Origin: Terriglobales bacterium
Lineage (GTDB): Bacteria > Acidobacteriota > Terriglobia > Terriglobales > Acidobacteriaceae
Direction of reading: 5' to 3'
Assembly (NCBI GenBank): GCA_015655365.1
Contig: JAATFE010000508.1
Span: 1-8,338, forward strand
Length of the DNA stretch: 8,338 nucleotides
Shown here: positions 1 to 5,893 of the stretch, one piece after another
Layout: the number at the start of each line of letters is the position of its first letter
Numbering within the stretch: position 1 is the stretch's first letter
Notes under the pieces: generated by a model
The model's database searches: none
Seen by the model: the letters and a program-made list of their open reading frames with translations, nothing else
What the model was told of the DNA's origin: nothing
Program-made: the position numbers and the translations under genes

Positions 1-80
1 CATCGTGGTACTCTGACCCATATTGTGATTCTGCGCACACACATAAGGTCCCGACGGGGTGACAATAAGTTGGTACGGCC

Positions 81-111
81 CGCAGCTGTCCGCTGCGCCG
101 GCTTGGAGAAG
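81..111 (+). promoter_or_regulatory. Leader hairpin and ribosome binding site of the pta-like gene
   Basis: GGAGAAG at 105-111 lies 7 nt before the ATG at 119 and fixes that start. The upstream in-frame GTG at 59 has no comparable site. Just before it, CGCAGC (81-86) and GCTGCG (92-97) form a 6-bp stem with a 5-nt loop. I found no convincing -35/-10 pair in positions 1-80, so the promoter may lie outside the window. Confidence 0.6.
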
Positions 112-118
112 AATACAT

Positions 119-1102
119 ATGAGCGATCTTGCCCCTCTGGCTGAAGCTGTAGTCATTGACCCATTGGTCGGCCATCCCGCCGACTTCCACGTTTTTCACA
201 AGTTCCTGGATCGCTGCAAGGCGCTTCCTGCCATCACCACGGCGGTTGTTTGGCCCTTGTCGGATGTCGCGATGCGCGGCACCGTCGAAGCCGCGACCGA
301 GGGTCTCATCCAGCCCACGCTGGTTGGCGACGAAGCGCAGATGAAGGCGCTGGCCGCCCAGCTTGGCGTTGACATCAGTTCGTATGCCATTGTCCAGGCC
401 GACACCGAGCGCAAGGCCGCCGAGCTGGGCGTAGCCCTGTGCCGCAGCGGCAATGCCCAGGCCATGATGAAGGGCAGCCTGCACACCGACGAGCTGATGA
501 AGGCCGCGATGAAGGCCGAAACCGGCCTGCGCTTCAGCGGCCGCCGCATCTCGCACGTCTTCGTGATGGATACGCCCGCCTACGACCGCACCCTGCTGAT
601 CACCGACGCGGCCATCAACATCGTTCCGGAGCTCGAAGACAAGGTCCACATCGTACAGAACGCTATCGATCTGGCCCATGCGCTGGGGATTCCCGAACCC
701 AAGGTTGCGCTGCTCTCGGCAGTCGAGACGGTCAACCCCAAGATCAAGTCCACGCTGGACGCTGCGGCCCTGTGCAAGATGGCCGATCGCGGCCAGATCA
801 CAGGCGGCATCCTCGACGGCCCGTTGGCCTTCGATACGGCAGTCAGCCTTCATGCTGCGGAGATCAAGGGCCTCAAGTCGCCGGTTGTGGGTCAGGCCGA
901 CATCTTGGCGGTTCCCGATCTGGAAAGCGGCAACATGCTGGCCAAGCAGCTCGAGTACCTGGGCGGCGCACAACTGGCCGGCATCGTTCTCGGCGCGCGC
1001 GTCCCGGTCATTTTGACCAGCCGTGCGGACTCGGCGGAAACGCGGCTCACCAGCTGCGCTGTGGCCGTGCTGCTGCACTATGCCAACCACCCCATCAAGT
1101 AA
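119..1102 (+). CDS. Phosphate acetyl/butyryl transferase (Pta/Ptb family)
   Basis: This 327-residue protein belongs to the phosphate acetyl/butyryl transferase family, cytosolic enzymes that exchange the CoA of acetyl- or butyryl-CoA for phosphate. The acyl phosphate can then be used by a kinase to make ATP. Family blocks seen: MKGSLHTDEL at residues 117-126, a long conserved block at 146-168 containing HVFVMDTPAYDR and ending DAAINI, GPLAFDTAVS at 234-243, and the C-terminal VPVILTSRADS at 295-305. It resembles the C-terminal half of the bifunctional MaoC-like hydratase/phosphate acetyltransferase proteins, but only about 20 residues precede the catalytic domain, so the hydratase half is absent. 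The start is ATG 119, backed by GGAGAAG; starting at GTG 59 would add 20 unconserved residues. No acetate or butyrate kinase is next to it, and a strong terminator follows, so it appears to be the last gene of its transcript. Acetyl versus butyryl specificity cannot be decided by eye. Confidence 0.88.
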   Translation: MSDLAPLAEAVVIDPLVGHPADFHVFHKFLDRCKALPAITTAVVWPLSDVAMRGTVEAATEGLIQPTLVGDEAQMKALAAQLGVDISSYAIVQADTERKAAELGVALCRSGNAQAMMKGSLHTDELMKAAMKAETGLRFSGRRISHVFVMDTPAYDRTLLITDAAINIVPELEDKVHIVQNAIDLAHALGIPEPKVALLSAVETVNPKIKSTLDAAALCKMADRGQITGGILDGPLAFDTAVSLHAAEIKGLKSPVVGQADILAVPDLESGNMLAKQLEYLGGAQLAGIVLGARVPVILTSRADSAETRLTSCAVAVLLHYANHPIK

Positions 1103-1129
1103 GCTGCTTCCTTTAGAGGTTGCATTTTG

Positions 1130-1171
1130 AACGGGCGTCCTCTCTTCGGAGGGGACGCCCGTTTTCTTTTT
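1130..1171 (+). terminator. Strong intrinsic terminator with UUCG tetraloop
   Basis: Positions 1130-1144 pair with 1149-1163 as a continuous 15-bp stem (one T-G wobble, 1141/1152). It is closed by a C(TTCG)G tetraloop at 1145-1148 and followed by TTTTCTTTTT at 1162-1171. It starts 28 nt after the pta-like stop codon. A UUCG loop with a C-G closing pair is an exceptionally stable RNA fold, so this should insulate the next gene from read-through. Confidence 0.95.
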
Positions 1172-1233
1172 GGCGCGATGCAACGTTGGACAGCGGTTTG
1201 GACGGTCGGGCGATCGTCTGCGAAACTGGAGAG

Positions 1234-1893
1234 GTGGCCAATCCATTACCCGCTCTCATCTTCGATCTCGACGGAACGCTAACCGACTCCAAACCCGGCA
1301 TCCTGGGCTGCCTGCGCAAGGCCATCGATGCCTATCACCTCGATTATCCGGGGCCACTGGACCACTTTGTAGGGCCTCCGGTAGAGGAGTGGGCTGTCGA
1401 ATTGATGCCGGACAGAAGCGACGCCGCACGCGACGCCTTGGCACGAGACTACCGCGCCTGCTACGACCGCGAGGGTTGGAGCAACAACTCGGTGTTTCCC
1501 GGCGTGCGCGAACTGCTGGTTCAGCTTCGCCAGCAGGGATTTCCTCTCTACGTCTGCACTTCGAAGCAGCAGCACTTTGCCAAGCGCATCCTGGACCTTT
1601 TTGGGCTGTCGGGTCTATTCATGGCGATTTATGGCGACAAGGCCGAGTACAAAAGCCATAGCAAGGTGGACCTGCTGGCCAACCTGCTGCGGGAGTGCTC
1701 GCTCGAAAAGGACGCAGTCTGGATGATTGGCGACCGGATTCACGACATCCAGGCAGCCCAAGCTAACGGCATTCCCTGCCTGGCCGCAGGATGGGGTTAC
1801 GGCCCGGACGAGGAAACGGCGCTGGCGGATGCCGTGGCGGCAACTCCGGTCGATGTGCCGGCCCTGGTTACTCCCGAAAAATGTCTCAAGTAA
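1234..1893 (+). CDS. HAD-superfamily IA hydrolase, phosphoglycolate phosphatase-like
   Basis: A 219-residue haloacid dehalogenase-type phosphatase, presumably cytosolic and Mg-dependent. All four catalytic motifs are visible: motif I DLDGTLTDS with nucleophile Asp11 and acid/base Asp13, motif II Thr109 in VCTSK, motif III Lys144 in SHSKVD, and motif IV GDRIHD with Asp167 and Asp171. Residues from about 20 to 85 form an alpha-helical C1 cap, the layout of phosphoglycolate phosphatases and related 5'-nucleotidases. The substrate cannot be named. The start is uncertain. GTG 1234 puts motif I at the usual distance from the N terminus, but GGAG (1228-1231) is only 2 nt away. TTG codons at 1186 and 1198 are in frame alternatives, and the open frame back to TTG 1120 runs through the terminator and cannot be the start. 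No clear promoter is visible in 1172-1233, although two TTGGAC hexamers (1186, 1198) occur there. Confidence 0.85.
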   Translation: MANPLPALIFDLDGTLTDSKPGILGCLRKAIDAYHLDYPGPLDHFVGPPVEEWAVELMPDRSDAARDALARDYRACYDREGWSNNSVFPGVRELLVQLRQQGFPLYVCTSKQQHFAKRILDLFGLSGLFMAIYGDKAEYKSHSKVDLLANLLRECSLEKDAVWMIGDRIHDIQAAQANGIPCLAAGWGYGPDEETALADAVAATPVDVPALVTPEKCLK

Positions 1894-1929
1894 ACGGCAG
1901 AAGGTTCCACAAGGCCCTGTGATTGTGAA

Positions 1930-1953
1930 CGGAATTGTTTTTTCGTAATTCCG
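1930..1953 (+). terminator. Weak hairpin after the HAD gene, possible terminator
   Basis: CGGAATT at 1930-1936 and AATTCCG at 1947-1953 form a 7-bp stem around a T-rich 10-nt loop, 37 nt after the HAD stop codon. No T tract follows, so it would be an inefficient or Rho-assisted terminator at best. It is the only candidate between the HAD gene and dps. Confidence 0.3.
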
Positions 1954-1965
1954 GCTCATTTGCGG

Positions 1966-1994
1966 GGAACTCTTCTCCCCTGGCCTGCATCCAA
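1966..1994 (+). promoter_or_regulatory. Possible ECF-sigma-type promoter of dps
   Basis: GGAACT at 1966-1971 matches the -35 core recognised by many extracytoplasmic-function sigma factors. TCCAA follows at 1990-1994, giving a 17-nt spacer if the -35 is counted as seven bases. A stress-sigma promoter would suit dps. A competing sigma-70-like reading is TTCATG (1996-2001) with TTTAAT (2020-2025), 18 nt apart. Neither is a strong match, and GGAACT also sits in a small GGGGA/TCCCC hairpin (1964-1980 region). Confidence 0.25.
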
Positions 1995-2002
1995 TTTCAT
2001 GC

Positions 2003-2061
2003 GCGGAGACCGGGTGGGGTTTAATGTGCCCAACGCCCCGACGCCTCTCCGCCGGAGGAGA
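2003..2061 (+). promoter_or_regulatory. Structured dps leader that can pair with its ribosome binding site
   Basis: The Shine-Dalgarno GGAGGAGA (2054-2061) ends 5 nt before the dps ATG. The segment TCTCCGC (2046-2052) is exactly complementary to GCGGAGA (2003-2009), and GGGG (2016-2019) can pair with CCCC (2036-2039) inside that stem. The same TCTCC can instead fold onto the Shine-Dalgarno across a GCC loop. The two folds are mutually exclusive, one exposing and one masking the ribosome site. This is seen directly; a regulatory role is inference. Confidence 0.45.
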
Positions 2062-2066
2062 TTGAC

Positions 2067-2579
2067 ATGCCTACGCAGACTCATGAAAAAGCACCGAACG
2101 TTCCCAAGCTGAACACTCCCGACGGCTTCACCGCGGAGGAAGTGAAAAACCTATCGAGCGTGCTGAATGCCGTACTCGCCGACGCCTTTGTCCTTTACCT
2201 CAAGACCAAGAACTTCCACTGGCACATCAGCGGGCCACACTTCCGCGACTATCACCTGATGCTGGATGAGCAGGCCACGCAGATTTTTGCGATCACCGAT
2301 GCCATTGCCGAACGGGTGCGCAAGATCGGCGGCACCACCATCCGCTCCATCGGCCACATTGCGCGCCTGCAACGGCTGGTGGACAACGACCAACCCTTTG
2401 TCGATCCGCTGGAAATGCTCTTCGAACTCCACGCCGACAACAAGAGCCTGGTGGAAAGCCTGCGCTCCGCCCACGAGGTGGCTGCCAAGGCCAACGACTA
2501 CGCCACCACGAGTCTGATCGAAGTCTGGATCGACGAGGCCGAGCGGCGCGCCTGGTTCCTCTTCGAAGCCACGCGCTAG
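2067..2579 (+). CDS. dps: Dps-family DNA-binding ferritin-like protein
   Basis: A 170-residue Dps protein. The family forms hollow dodecamers that oxidise Fe(II), mainly with hydrogen peroxide, store iron and shield DNA in starvation or oxidative stress. The ferroxidase ligands are all present and fall at the same numbers as in E. coli Dps: His51 (NFHWH), His63, Asp67, Asp78 and Glu82. The C-terminal helices are typical, ending DEAERRAWFLFEATR. The N-terminal tail of about 25 residues carries only a few Lys residues and no strong Lys/Arg cluster, so DNA binding cannot be assumed. The start ATG 2067 has a near-perfect Shine-Dalgarno 5 nt upstream. The gene stands alone, with its stop codon lying inside the arm of a long inverted repeat (2576-2695). 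Expression may depend on the leader structure at 2003-2061. Confidence 0.95.
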   Translation: MPTQTHEKAPNVPKLNTPDGFTAEEVKNLSSVLNAVLADAFVLYLKTKNFHWHISGPHFRDYHLMLDEQATQIFAITDAIAERVRKIGGTTIRSIGHIARLQRLVDNDQPFVDPLEMLFELHADNKSLVESLRSAHEVAAKANDYATTSLIEVWIDEAERRAWFLFEATR

Positions 2580-2695
2580 AGCGAAACTAGAGTCCCTGTG
2601 GCCCGGTGAGTTTCGTGCAAGGTCGCCGCTCCCTGATAGTCGCGTCGACTTTGGTGTAGCGCTTTCGGGATACACCAACTCTGGTTTCGCTATAG
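2576..2695. repeat. 120-nt nested inverted repeat starting at the dps stop codon
   Basis: Positions 2576-2593 pair with 2678-2695 over 18 positions with one mismatch (2579/2692) and one T-G wobble (2588/2683). Immediately inside the right arm is a perfect 8-bp hairpin, TTGGTGTA (2651-2658) with TACACCAA (2671-2678), loop 12 nt. The left arm can alternatively pair locally: CGAAACT (2582-2588) with AGTTTCG (2609-2615). The left arm contains the dps TAG stop (2577-2579). No T tract follows, so it is not a standard terminator. It could be a small non-autonomous (MITE-like) element with terminal inverted repeats, a structured 3' UTR, or a small RNA. Confidence 0.6.
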
Positions 2696-2724
2696 AATTC
2701 CGTTCAACTCGAACAGTGCCCATG

Positions 2725-2767
2725 CCGATAGTCCCCTCGTCCTTTAGTCAGGGAGAGGGGACATCGG
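2725..2767. repeat. Stable intergenic hairpin (REP-like or terminator-like)
   Basis: The core arms GTCCCCTC (2731-2738) and GAGGGGAC (2755-2762) are perfect complements. CCGAT (2725-2729) and ATCGG (2763-2767) extend them below a single bulged A (2730). Inside, TCCT/AGGG-type pairing (2740-2743 with 2750-2753) continues past one mismatch. Total about 17 bp with a 6-nt loop. No T run follows on either strand, so a dispersed extragenic palindrome is as likely as a terminator. Confidence 0.6.
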
Positions 2768-2828
2768 GTGGGGATTGTGCGTTTAAAAGAGGCGTGTTCC
2801 AAGACACTTCTATTGGTTATCGAGCGGC

Positions 2829-2837
2829 TGGTATACT
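2829..2837 (+). promoter_or_regulatory. Extended -10 promoter candidate for the GGDEF-EAL gene
   Basis: TGGTATACT at 2829-2837 contains TG-N-TATACT, the extended -10 form of sigma-70 promoters, which can work without a good -35. No proper -35 lies at 16-18 nt. Transcription from about 2844 would give a leader of roughly 90 nt before the ATG at 2933. Confidence 0.4.
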
Positions 2838-2883
2838 CCGGAACATAACGTAGAGGCGGTTTATCACCCAGGGGTACGGGGCA

Positions 2884-2929
2884 GGTCTCTATATAGCAAA
2901 ATACGACACTACAGAATTCAAGAGAGACC
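2884..2929 (+). promoter_or_regulatory. Inverted repeat covering the ribosome binding site of the GGDEF-EAL gene
   Basis: GGTCTCT (2884-2890) is the exact reverse complement of AGAGACC (2923-2929). The right arm overlaps the only Shine-Dalgarno-like run, AGAGAGA (2921-2927), 5 nt ahead of the ATG. If the arms pair across the 32-nt AT-rich loop, the ribosome site is masked. The sequence does not resemble the known c-di-GMP riboswitch classes to my eye. Confidence 0.4.
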
Positions 2930-2932
2930 GAA

Positions 2933-5794
2933 ATGCCCCAGGATGCCAAAGCCAATCTCTCGGCCTTGATAGAAAGCACTGAAGATCTGATCTGGTCGGT
3001 GGATCTCGATCACCGATTCATCACATTCAACAACGCGCTGCGCCGGGACATCGAGGATAATTATGGCCGGCAGCCCGCCGAGGGCATAATTATCGAGGAT
3101 CTGCTTCCGCCGGGGCGAGCGGTTCTGTTGTCCCAGTTGTACGATCGCGCATTGTCGGAAGGCCCTTTTCGCATCGAGTATCCCCTGGCCGACGGCCGAA
3201 CCCTGGAGATGGCGTTCAACCCGATCTCTGTCGATGGCAGAACAACGGGGGTTTCGGTTTTTGGGAAGGACATCACGGAGCGGAAGAGAGCAGAGCAGGC
3301 GCTGCGGGAGGCCGAGAGCAAGTATCGGAACATCTTCGATGGGGCGCTGGAAGGCATGTTTCAGACCTCCCTCGATTTCCGCGTTCTGAGCGCAAACAGC
3401 GCCCTGGCGCGGATGCTGGGCTACCGTTCCGGGGAAGAGATCGTTTCTTCCGCAAGCAACCTGGCGACGGAAGTCTGGGCAGACCGCGAGGAACATTCGA
3501 CTTTCATGCGGCAAATCCGGTCGAAGAAGACCGTTCACGGGTTCGAGTGCCGCTTCAAGCGCAGGGACGGCGCCATTCTCTGGGCCTCGCTGAATTGCCG
3601 GAAAACTTATCGCGCCGACGATCGAACCACCATCTACGAGGGGTTCATCGAAGACATTACCGAACGGAAGCAGGCCGAAGTACAATTGCGCGACAGCGAA
3701 GAACGATTCCGCAAGACCTTCGAGCAAGCGCCGGTGGGCATTGTGCACACCTCATTCGAAGGGCGGATCCTGCGCTGCAACTCCCATTTCGCCGAAATCG
3801 CAGGCTACCTTCCGGACGAAATTGTCGGCCTGACGCAGGCGCAGATCACGCTGGCAGAGGACCATGCCCAAAGCGCGGGGGGGCAGCAAAGAGCGGCAGC
3901 CAGCACAGCCGACATTGCCACCTTTGAGACGCGCCTTGTCCGCAAGGATGGCAGCTTGACCTGGGTGAAGGCGACGACTTCGGTGCAGCGGGACGGCGAG
4001 GGAAACGAGGTCCACATTGTCACTTTTGTCGAAGACATCAATGCCAGCAAGGCCGCGGAAGGCGGACTGGCCGTGATTCAAGAAGCACTGCGGGCCAGCG
4101 AAGAACGCTACCGCACCGCGTTCCAAACGAGTCTCGATGCCATCAATATCAACCGTCTGGATAATGGAAGCTATGTCGAGGTCAACCATGCCTTTCTCGA
4201 CATCATGGGATTTGAGCGCGGCGAAGTGATTGGCCGGACATCGGTGGATCTGGGCATCTGGGCCGACAAGCGCGATCGCCAAAAGCTGATCGAAGCGTTG
4301 CGCCAGCACTCCAGTTGCCGGGATCTGAAAGCCCAGTTCCGCAAGAAGAACGGGGAGACGTTCTGGGGCCTGATGTCCGCATCGGTGATTCAAGTGGACG
4401 GAGTTCCCTGCATTCTGTCGGTGAGCCGGGACATTTCCGATGCCAAGGCAGCCGAGGACGAGATCCGGAACCTCGCATTCTACGATCCGCTGACCGGACT
4501 GCCCAACCGCCGCCTGCTTACCGACCGGCTGCAACAGGCGATGGCCTCCAGCTCGCGGGATCACCACAGGCGGGCTCTGCTCTTTGTGGATCTGGACGAT
4601 TTCAAGACCCTGAACGACACCCTGGGTCATCAGACCGGCGACATGCTATTGCAAGAGGTTGCCCAGCGGCTCACCGGCTGCATCCGCGAAGCCGACACCG
4701 TGGCGCGACTGGGCGGCGACGAGTTCCTGGTGATGCTCGAAGATCTGAGCGAAACACCCGAGGAAGCAGCGGCACAGGCCAAGTGCGTGAGCGAAAAGAT
4801 TCTGGCCGCCATCGGTCAACCTTACTTATTGGACAACCACGAGTGTTTCAGCACATGCAGCATTGGCATTACCGTTTTCGGCGTGCAGCGGGAAGGCGTC
4901 AACGAAGTTTTGCAGCAGGCGGATATCGCCATGTACCAGGCCAAGGCGGCCGGCCGCAACGCCATTCGTTTTTTCGCCCCTGCCTTGCAGGCGGCCGTGA
5001 ATACCCGCGCTTCTCTGGGCGAAGATCTGCGCCGCGCCCTCAATAAGAATCAGCTTATGCTCTACTACCAGCCGCAGATGGAACATGGCGTCCTGATTGG
5101 CGCGGAGGCCCTGATCCGCTGGAACCACCCCAAGCGGGGGATCCTACAGCCCAGCGAATTCATCCCCATGGCGGAAGAGACGGGACTGATTTTGCCCATC
5201 GGCAATTGGGTACTCGAAACCGCCTGCAAACAGATTGCGGAGTGGTCCAAGAGCAAAGCGACGGCGCACATTTCGCTGGCAGTCAACATCAGCGCACGCC
5301 AGTTTCGGCAAGCGGATTTTGTCAAGCAGGTGATGGCGGCGCTCGAACACACCGGCGCCAACCCGCGCAACCTCAAGCTGGAACTTACCGAGAGCATCCT
5401 ACTGGAGAATATCGAAGAGGTTATTGCCAAAATGACGGAGCTCAAGTCGCATGGCTTGCGCATGTCACTCGACGATTTTGGCACCGGCTATTCCTCTCTG
5501 TGCTATCTCAAGAGATTGCCTCTGGACCAACTGAAGATCGACAGGTCGTTTGTCCGGGACATTTTGGAGGATGTGAGTAGCGGCGCGATTGCCCAGACCA
5601 TCATCACCTTAAGCCATGCCATGGGGCTTTCGGTGATCGCCGAGGGGGTGGAAGTGGAAGAACAGAGAAACTTCCTCACTCAACTCGGATGCCATTCGTT
5701 CCAGGGGTTCTTCTATAGCAAGCCGCTGCCCTTGAACGAGTTTCATGCATTTTGGCCGGGCGGTTACGAGAGTAAAAACACACCGCAGGCTTAA
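2933..5794 (+). CDS. PAS4-GGDEF-EAL cyclic-di-GMP signalling protein
   Basis: A 953-residue cytosolic protein with no signal peptide or membrane segment. Four PAS sensor domains lie at about residues 10-117, 128-245, 250-372 and 389-503. They are joined by coiled signalling linkers (DITERKRAE, DITERKQAE, DINASKAAE, DISDAKAAE), each leading into the next xSEERYR-type start. The GGDEF (diguanylate cyclase) domain begins near 514: metal ligand Asp553, motif GGDEF 594-598, and a product-inhibition RxxD site (Arg585, Asp588) at the standard five-residue spacing. The EAL phosphodiesterase domain follows: EAL 725-727, Asn785, Glu817, Asp847-Asp848 (DDFGTGYSS), Lys868, Glu904 and Gln924, the complete catalytic and metal set. 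Both activities therefore look possible, and the net direction probably depends on PAS input; the ligand is unknown. No partner gene is adjacent. Translation may be limited by the inverted repeat over its ribosome site. Confidence 0.95.
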   Translation: MPQDAKANLSALIESTEDLIWSVDLDHRFITFNNALRRDIEDNYGRQPAEGIIIEDLLPPGRAVLLSQLYDRALSEGPFRIEYPLADGRTLEMAFNPISVDGRTTGVSVFGKDITERKRAEQALREAESKYRNIFDGALEGMFQTSLDFRVLSANSALARMLGYRSGEEIVSSASNLATEVWADREEHSTFMRQIRSKKTVHGFECRFKRRDGAILWASLNCRKTYRADDRTTIYEGFIEDITERKQAEVQLRDSEERFRKTFEQAPVGIVHTSFEGRILRCNSHFAEIAGYLPDEIVGLTQAQITLAEDHAQSAGGQQRAAASTADIATFETRLVRKDGSLTWVKATTSVQRDGEGNEVHIVTFVEDINASKAAEGGLAVIQEALRASEERYRTAFQTSLDAININRLDNGSYVEVNHAFLDIMGFERGEVIGRTSVDLGIWADKRDRQKLIEALRQHSSCRDLKAQFRKKNGETFWGLMSASVIQVDGVPCILSVSRDISDAKAAEDEIRNLAFYDPLTGLPNRRLLTDRLQQAMASSSRDHHRRALLFVDLDDFKTLNDTLGHQTGDMLLQEVAQRLTGCIREADTVARLGGDEFLVMLEDLSETPEEAAAQAKCVSEKILAAIGQPYLLDNHECFSTCSIGITVFGVQREGVNEVLQQADIAMYQAKAAGRNAIRFFAPALQAAVNTRASLGEDLRRALNKNQLMLYYQPQMEHGVLIGAEALIRWNHPKRGILQPSEFIPMAEETGLILPIGNWVLETACKQIAEWSKSKATAHISLAVNISARQFRQADFVKQVMAALEHTGANPRNLKLELTESILLENIEEVIAKMTELKSHGLRMSLDDFGTGYSSLCYLKRLPLDQLKIDRSFVRDILEDVSSGAIAQTIITLSHAMGLSVIAEGVEVEEQRNFLTQLGCHSFQGFFYSKPLPLNEFHAFWPGGYESKNTPQA

Positions 5795-5877
5795 GACCAG
5801 CCGCTCTTTTCTTGACCGGCCGGGAGCTACCCTCGGCCCAGGTGACGGCCGCCGCAACAATCGCACCGTTTGTGCTC

Positions 5878-5893
5878 TATACTGCTACTCGTG
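5878..5893 (+). promoter_or_regulatory. -10 box directly before the permease start, possibly a leaderless transcript
   Basis: TATACT at 5878-5883 is a good -10 hexamer. A transcript starting 7-8 nt later would begin at or next to the GTG at 5891-5893. Neither GTG 5891 nor the upstream in-frame TTG 5870 has a Shine-Dalgarno sequence, which fits leaderless initiation. There is no convincing -35 at 16-18 nt, which weakens the call. Confidence 0.35.

Larger units (their letters stand above)
2580..2932. other. 353-nt intergenic region between dps and the GGDEF-EAL gene
   Basis: I see no gene here. It holds the rest of the nested inverted repeat (to 2695), a stable hairpin (2725-2767), an extended -10 promoter candidate (2829-2837) and the leader with a masking repeat at the start of the next gene (2884-2929). 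A 91-codon reading frame on the minus strand (2704-2979) overlaps these hairpins and the next gene's start; it shows no recognisable protein features. Confidence 0.7.

Noticed and set aside
59..118. GTG at 59 as the start of the phosphotransacetylase
   Set aside because: No ribosome site, the extra 20 residues look unlike the family, and ATG 119 has GGAGAAG at good spacing.
1120..1233. TTG 1120 as the start of the HAD gene
   Set aside because: This stretch contains the 15-bp terminator stem and T tract; motif I would lie far from the N terminus.
2151..2723. 190-codon open frame on the minus strand
   Set aside because: It is antisense to dps, whose ferroxidase residues are all intact on the + strand; the frame has no recognisable motifs.
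2838..2932. c-di-GMP riboswitch in the leader of the GGDEF-EAL gene
   Set aside because: The conserved helices and tetraloop/receptor features of the known c-di-GMP riboswitches could not be traced here.
3752..4630. 292-codon minus-strand frame
   Set aside because: Antisense to the PAS/GGDEF coding region, which is intact; long antisense frames are common in GC-rich genes.
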